DNA from: Microcaldota archaeon
GTDB taxonomy: Archaea; Micrarchaeota; Micrarchaeia; Micrarchaeales; Micrarchaeaceae
Assembly: GCA_021799635.1 (NCBI GenBank)
Contig: JAJZAB010000001.1
Span: forward strand, 62,001 to 126,000
Length of the DNA: 64,000 bases
Direction of reading: 5' to 3'
Part shown: piece by piece, positions 60,410 to 64,000 of the stretch
Numbering within the stretch: the stretch's first letter is position 1
Layout: each line of letters starts with the position of its first letter
The notes under the pieces: model-generated
What the model saw: the letters and a program-made list of their open reading frames with translations, nothing else
The model's database searches: none
Told to the model about the DNA's origin: nothing
Position numbers and translations under genes: made by a program

Positions 60410-61000
60410 ATGGAGTCACTGTACCTTGAAAATGAGGAGAGATTCGGGCGAATTTCTTCCTTCTTGTATTCAATTGTGGTTAGGATAAGGCCGATACAGG
60501 AATTGTACGATTTTATAGTCGAAGACCTTGAAGGCAGGGGATACAATTCGGTCCTGGACGTCGGCACCGGGACCGGCGCGGTTCCTATAATGCTGTCAAA
60601 TGTTAGCAGCGCCCCAATATGCGCAATAGACCCTTCTGTTTATATGATAAACATAGCTAAGAGGAAGGCAGGCAAAGGAACCAAAATAAGATTCAGGATA
60701 GGCTCGAGCAGGCACGTCCCATTCAAAGAGAAGTTTGATGTTATAATATCGTCGTTTTCATTCCACCATTGGGCTGAGAAGGAGAAGTCGCTGATCTACC
60801 TGAAGGGTTTCCTTGCAAAGGGAGGGGAGATAAGGATATACGAGAACGAAGCCTCTGGAAGGCGGGGCCTCTTCAATCCTATAAGCAGCCACAGCATTGA
60901 TGTTTCTGAGGTATACAGAATAGCCAAAAATTGCGGGCTTAGGGTGGCAGGGGTGAAGAGGCATGGAAGGTACGTAAGGATAAGCATCAAGCCAAAATAA
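60410..61000 (+). CDS. SAM-dependent methyltransferase, class I
   Basis: 196 residues from the ATG at 60410. SAM-binding motif I VLDVGTGTGAVPIMLS, then ICAIDPSVYMINIAKRKA and the motif IV-like FDVIISSFSFHHWAEKEKSL, a UbiE/COQ5-type pattern. The substrate is unknown; the short C-terminal part gives no hint. Stands alone in a promoter-flanked position. Confidence 0.88.
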   Translation: MESLYLENEERFGRISSFLYSIVVRIRPIQELYDFIVEDLEGRGYNSVLDVGTGTGAVPIMLSNVSSAPICAIDPSVYMINIAKRKAGKGTKIRFRIGSSRHVPFKEKFDVIISSFSFHHWAEKEKSLIYLKGFLAKGGEIRIYENEASGRRGLFNPISSHSIDVSEVYRIAKNCGLRVAGVKRHGRYVRISIKPK

Positions 61001-61083
61001 AGAAGGTTTTCACATATCAGTTTATAGTGTTTATTGTATTCATCTATTTAGCAGCATTTTAATACGCTGTTCTGTGTGATGGT

Positions 61084-61434
61084 ATGATACCAAATGTTGA
61101 CCCTAGGACAATGAAGGCAATGATGACAAAGATGGGCATAAAGTCGAGCGAGATTGACGCAAAGAGGGTTATTATAGAATGCAACGGCGCCGATATTGTG
61201 ATAGACAACCCACAGGTTACCAAGATAGAGATGCAGGGCATAACAACATTTCAGGTGGCTGGGGATGTGTCTGAGACATTGAAAAGTGAAGACATAAAGA
61301 TAAGCGATGAGGATATAGAGCTTGTAAAGGAAAAGACCGGGATAAATGACGCTGATCTTGTAAGGAAGGCGCTGGAGGACGCCAACGGGGACATCGCACA
61401 GGCAATAGTTGAGCTTGAGAATGACGATGAATGA
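61084..61434 (+). CDS. nac: Nascent polypeptide-associated complex protein (aNAC)
   Basis: Ribosome-bound chaperone that meets nascent chains. 116 residues: NAC domain (MKAMMTKMGIKSSEIDAKRV, then TKIEMQGITTFQVAG) and C-terminal UBA domain (DDADLV-type segment NDADLVRKALEDANGDIAQA, IVELEND). Archaeal homodimer type. TGATGG before the ATG. Confidence 0.96.
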   Translation: MIPNVDPRTMKAMMTKMGIKSSEIDAKRVIIECNGADIVIDNPQVTKIEMQGITTFQVAGDVSETLKSEDIKISDEDIELVKEKTGINDADLVRKALEDANGDIAQAIVELENDDE

Positions 61435-61460
61435 AGGTCTGAGCATGGCTGGACTAAACC

Positions 61461-61769
61461 CTAGTATATCTTGTAAGCATGCGCGTATGGCACGCCGTTG
61501 ACTGTCTTTACGCGGCTTCCATCTATTACCTTGCTGCCTATGGCTGCGTCCACAGATTCCCGGCCTATTACATTGGCAGATACTATTTCGTTAGCTGAGA
61601 CTATGACGCTGAGTTCCTTGGATGGTATCAGGTCGCCCTTGTAAAAGTCCGAATAGTTCTTTATGTCTATTACTATCTCCTTATCCTCAAGGACCTTGTC
61701 TATCAGCGACTCATCACACAGGGCAACCATCTTCCCGTTGTCCGTCTTGTGTATTTTTATGTAAATCAA
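61461..61769 (-). CDS. DUF424 family protein
   Basis: 102 residues. MIYIKIHKTDNGKMVALCDE, then YSDFYKGDLIPSKEL and ANVIGRESVDAAI with GVPYAHAYKIY at the end match the archaeal DUF424 family, whose role is not established; its members often lie near translation genes. Located 4 bases after the glycosyltransferase stop on the same strand. Confidence 0.85.
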   Translation of the reverse strand: MIYIKIHKTDNGKMVALCDESLIDKVLEDKEIVIDIKNYSDFYKGDLIPSKELSVIVSANEIVSANVIGRESVDAAIGSKVIDGSRVKTVNGVPYAHAYKIY

Positions 61770-61773
61770 TCAA

Positions 61774-63333
61774 TTACCCATACTTGTAGAGCAGTATGGT
61801 AGCAAAAAAATAGAGTACGCCATATGTGGTCAGCCATATCCATCCAGCTATGTTGCTGTTCATGAGGGCCACGTATCCCAGGACAAATAGGGTTGCTGCG
61901 AGCGTTATCTCTGTTTTTGTGTTCCTTACTGCAAATATGAGGTTGTTTTTGTTCTTGTCCGTGCTCCTTATCCAGTGTATGGAAGGATCCTTCATAAAGA
62001 TAGCTGCGATTGCTGCCTTGGTCCTGACCACCGCCAGGGCAAAGTTTAGCACAAATATCATAAATCCCTTCTTTACGGACTTGAAGTATATCTTCGTCAG
62101 TATGACAGGCGCAAGGAATGAGAGCACGAAGGCTATGCCGCCAAATATCTCAAGGTCTGCGCTCAGATAGCTCGCCTGGAAGAATTCCTTTATGGTCATG
62201 TGAGCAAACGGTATGGTTGAGAAGGATATGAATACAGAAAGTATGGTGAACATTATCAGTATGACAGAGAGGTAGTTTAGGCCCAAGCCGTGGGTCCAGT
62301 AGTCCATCATGGACATCGATGATATCTTGCCTGTGTTCATAGACCTTTTAAAGAAGTACTTTATGAACTGCGTATCTCCGTAATTGTACCTCCACTGCTG
62401 CTTTACAAGTGCGGTGTAGGTGCTTATCGGGGCACCCAGTGCATACACCTCTGGAACGTAAAGGCCCTTGAAGTTGTGGAGGTCTGACTCCAGGCTGAAG
62501 AAGGTATCCTCTATTACATATTCTGGGAAACCGCCTATCTTAACTAGCGCAGATTTTCTTATTATGCCGCACGAGCCTGCGAAAAGCGCTGTGTTGTTCA
62601 GCGCCCTGTGAGGCTGTATAAACTTGAAGAAGAACGCATCAAAAAGGTCGACTGCATCGGAAAAGAACGTTCCCTTGGCATACCTTTTCTCCGTCTGGAG
62701 ATACGACAGCGCGGGGTCTTCGAAATATGGCAGCAGCTCCTTTAGGAACCTCTTGTTGGTAAGATATTCATCAGAGTCGAAGATTGCTATGAATTCCTCC
62801 TTTGATTTATTAAGCATGTTGTTAAGGGCTCCGGCCTTGTATCCAGCCCGGTCATCTCTATGTATATATGCTATGCCATTTTTCCTGCTGAACAGGCTGA
62901 GTTCCTTACTTATATTTTCCTTTGTGGAGTCGTCAAGGAGGTACAGCTTCATCTTATCCTTTGGATAATCCATTTCCATTAGCCTTTCCATATTCTTTTT
63001 TACATTGGATGGATCCTCGTTGTATGTGGGCACCACCACGGCCACGGTTGGATACTTCCTGAGCGGTTTTAGGCTTTTCTTTATTCTTTCCAGGTAGCTG
63101 GTGTAGTAGTATGACCTGAAGTATGATACGGAGGCGTAAACGTTGAAGAACCCTGCAAAGAGCGACAATGAAAGGAATATTGACGCAAGTACAAACGTGT
63201 AGGTAGAGTTAGCTTCGATGAACATGTATGCCGAGAATACGAACCCTGCAATGGATAGGATAACAAATATGATTACTGTAATGAATCTTATAACAAGCCC
63301 GTCAGATATTGAAACAGTGCGCATCGTAACCAT
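61774..63333 (-). CDS. GT2 family membrane glycosyltransferase
   Basis: 519 residues. Two N-terminal helices, a cytoplasmic GT-A domain (VAVVVPTYNEDPSNVKKNME, FIAIFDSDEYL as DxD, VIEDTFFSLESDL as the base, KQQWRYNYGDTQ as the Q/RxxRW motif), then about five C-terminal helices. The layout is that of cellulose or hyaluronan synthase-like enzymes, which polymerise and export sugar chains. A PilZ or partner gene is not adjacent. It may build surface polysaccharide, in keeping with the heavily glycosylated surface locus. ATG 63333 or 63324 could be the start. Confidence 0.9.
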   Translation of the reverse strand: MVTMRTVSISDGLVIRFITVIIFVILSIAGFVFSAYMFIEANSTYTFVLASIFLSLSLFAGFFNVYASVSYFRSYYYTSYLERIKKSLKPLRKYPTVAVVVPTYNEDPSNVKKNMERLMEMDYPKDKMKLYLLDDSTKENISKELSLFSRKNGIAYIHRDDRAGYKAGALNNMLNKSKEEFIAIFDSDEYLTNKRFLKELLPYFEDPALSYLQTEKRYAKGTFFSDAVDLFDAFFFKFIQPHRALNNTALFAGSCGIIRKSALVKIGGFPEYVIEDTFFSLESDLHNFKGLYVPEVYALGAPISTYTALVKQQWRYNYGDTQFIKYFFKRSMNTGKISSMSMMDYWTHGLGLNYLSVILIMFTILSVFISFSTIPFAHMTIKEFFQASYLSADLEIFGGIAFVLSFLAPVILTKIYFKSVKKGFMIFVLNFALAVVRTKAAIAAIFMKDPSIHWIRSTDKNKNNLIFAVRNTKTEITLAATLFVLGYVALMNSNIAGWIWLTTYGVLYFFATILLYKYG

Positions 63334-63443
63334 CAAATATGCTGTCTAACTACTATATATTAACAACATATTAAATTATAGCAATTCTTAAATAGGTATT
63401 GCTAGTATTCAGCCTTTGGTGGTAAAAAGGCTTGATTGTTTAT

Positions 63444-63542
63444 GCCGGGATGGCGGAACTAGGCAACGCGCCAGAACCTTTGTGGCGAAACTCGAGATCT
63501 GGTTTCCCTCGGGAAGTTTGGGTTCGAATCCCAATCCCGGCG
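63444..63542 (+). tRNA. tRNA-Ser (CGA) with a 15-base intron
   Basis: 99 bases with discriminator G73. Acceptor GCCGGGA/TCCCGGC, D-arm GCG-GAACTAGGCAA-CGC, anticodon stem CCAGA/TCTGG, long variable arm (TTCCC/GGGAA), T-arm TTGGG-TTCGAAT-CCCAA. The anticodon arm has 22 bases in place of 7; removing 63476-63490 gives the loop CTCGAGA with anticodon CGA (63493-63495). The long variable arm and G73 support Ser over Leu. The intron lies before the anticodon (about 31/32), not at the usual 37/38 site, so it would need a relaxed bulge-helix-bulge. Confidence 0.88.
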
Positions 63543-63560
63543 CACCCTTACGAACGGAGC

Positions 63561-64000
63561 CTAGCCCTGGTTTTTCATGAACTCGTTGATAAATATTGTG
63601 GCGTATGCCCCGGATTGCAGAGAGAACGAGAACAGCGCATCGGCCCCGGCTGCCTCGTATTTTAGGTCAACGTATGGAGAGAACATGACGCGGTACGATC
63701 CGCCGCTGCTCAGCTCTGGCAGCCCCTTTATCCTAAAGGACTCGTTGCTTATGCCCAGGCGCTCCATTATCCGCGCAGCCGCCTCGCCAGCTTGCCCGGA
63801 TCTGTACCCTGGTAGGCTGCAGACCGGGAAGCAAGGCCACGCCTGGTCTGAGGGGTCGTATTTCTGCATCTTGGACATATCCGGAAAGCCCATGCCATCA
63901 ACGCCGCAGAAAAGCTCGCCCTTCTCAGGCAGGACTGCGCGCGCTTCCACCCTATCTTCCAGCTCTGTGTTGAATATAAGGCTCTCCACCGAGTGCACGA
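63561..64000 (-). CDS. truD: tRNA pseudouridine synthase TruD, C-terminal part (partial)
   Basis: The gene runs off the window edge; only about 145 C-terminal residues are visible. SVESLIFNTELEDRVE, CSLPGYRSGQAGEAA, the FRIKGLPELSSGGSYRVMFS block and FSFSLQSGAYATIFINEFMK match the archaeal TruD/Pus7 C-terminus. The enzyme makes pseudouridine at position 13 of tRNA; the catalytic aspartate lies outside the window. Convergent with tRNA-Ser, 18 bases away. Confidence 0.9.
   Translation of the reverse strand, partial: VHSVESLIFNTELEDRVEARAVLPEKGELFCGVDGMGFPDMSKMQKYDPSDQAWPCFPVCSLPGYRSGQAGEAAARIMERLGISNESFRIKGLPELSSGGSYRVMFSPYVDLKYEAAGADALFSFSLQSGAYATIFINEFMKNQG

Noticed and set aside
63444..63542. 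tRNA-Leu assignment
   Set aside because: The long variable arm would fit Leu, but the only loop with T33 has anticodon CGA, and the discriminator is G, both pointing to Ser.

Overview
The window is from an archaeon. It carries an A/V-type ATPase operon, archaeal LonB, topoisomerase VI subunit A, separate Kae1 and Bud32, aNAC, aIF1, eS26, archaeal CCA enzyme, archaeal/eukaryotic-type GlyRS, RFC large subunit, translin, RtcB, a histone, DUF2070 and DUF424. TATA boxes lie about 25-30 bases ahead of leaderless starts, or ahead of starts with a GGTGA-type Shine-Dalgarno. Compact genes, tight overlaps and a large surface-protein locus suggest a DPANN genome, most likely Micrarchaeota (ARMAN type). 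That placement rests on gene content and style, not on a search.

Layout. 1-7.7 kb: pilus/secretion ATPase, top6A, lonB, uL29-aIF1, two small unknowns and a double Lrp-like regulator. 7.7-7.95 kb: five tandem 45-bp units on the minus strand, each a complete minicistron (Shine-Dalgarno, ATG, nine glycine-rich codons, TAA), with a TATA box before and a T7 run after. 8.2-16.1 kb: kae1-bud32, eS26 with a B-box membrane protein, an RpiB-like protein plus HTH, translin-OGG-GlyRS, and a pilin. 16.2-24.5 kb: ATPase operon K-E-C-F-A-B-D-(40-aa membrane peptide)-H-I on the minus strand. 24.7-27 kb: rtcB and a small HExxH protein. 27.1-37.1 kb: four exported surface proteins, one of 2205 residues with internal duplications. 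37.2-51.8 kb: tRNA-Arg, lipid-carrier glycosylation genes (GlcNAc-1-P transferase and cis-prenyltransferase), histone, Nfo, DUF2070, RfcL, DHH phosphoesterase, a cysteine-repeat surface protein, a KaiC-like ATPase, FNR-like reductase, CCA enzyme and stomatin.

51.9-57.2 kb: an AT-rich island starting at tRNA-Ala(CGC) and ending at an orphan tRNA 3' half. It holds an FAD oxidoreductase, a broken C39-like peptidase, a RelE-type toxin-antitoxin pair, a two-gene operon of unknown function, and about 600 bases of non-coding DNA with nested stems that looks like structured RNA. Short copies of the tRNA 3' end lie inside it, so it may have been built by several insertions. No integrase is visible. 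57.4-64 kb returns to core-type genes: K+ channel, MFS carrier, a HAD protein lacking its catalytic aspartates, a methyltransferase, aNAC, DUF424, a GT2 glycosyltransferase, an intron-containing tRNA-Ser(CGA), and the C-terminal end of TruD.

How the genes work together. The prenyltransferase, GlcNAc-1-P transferase and GT2 enzyme could supply N-glycosylation of the Asn-rich surface proteins. The CpaF-like ATPase and the pilin suggest a type IV pilus-like system. The best novel candidates are the minigene array, the structured RNA beside the unknown two-gene operon, and the 40-aa membrane peptide inside the ATPase operon.
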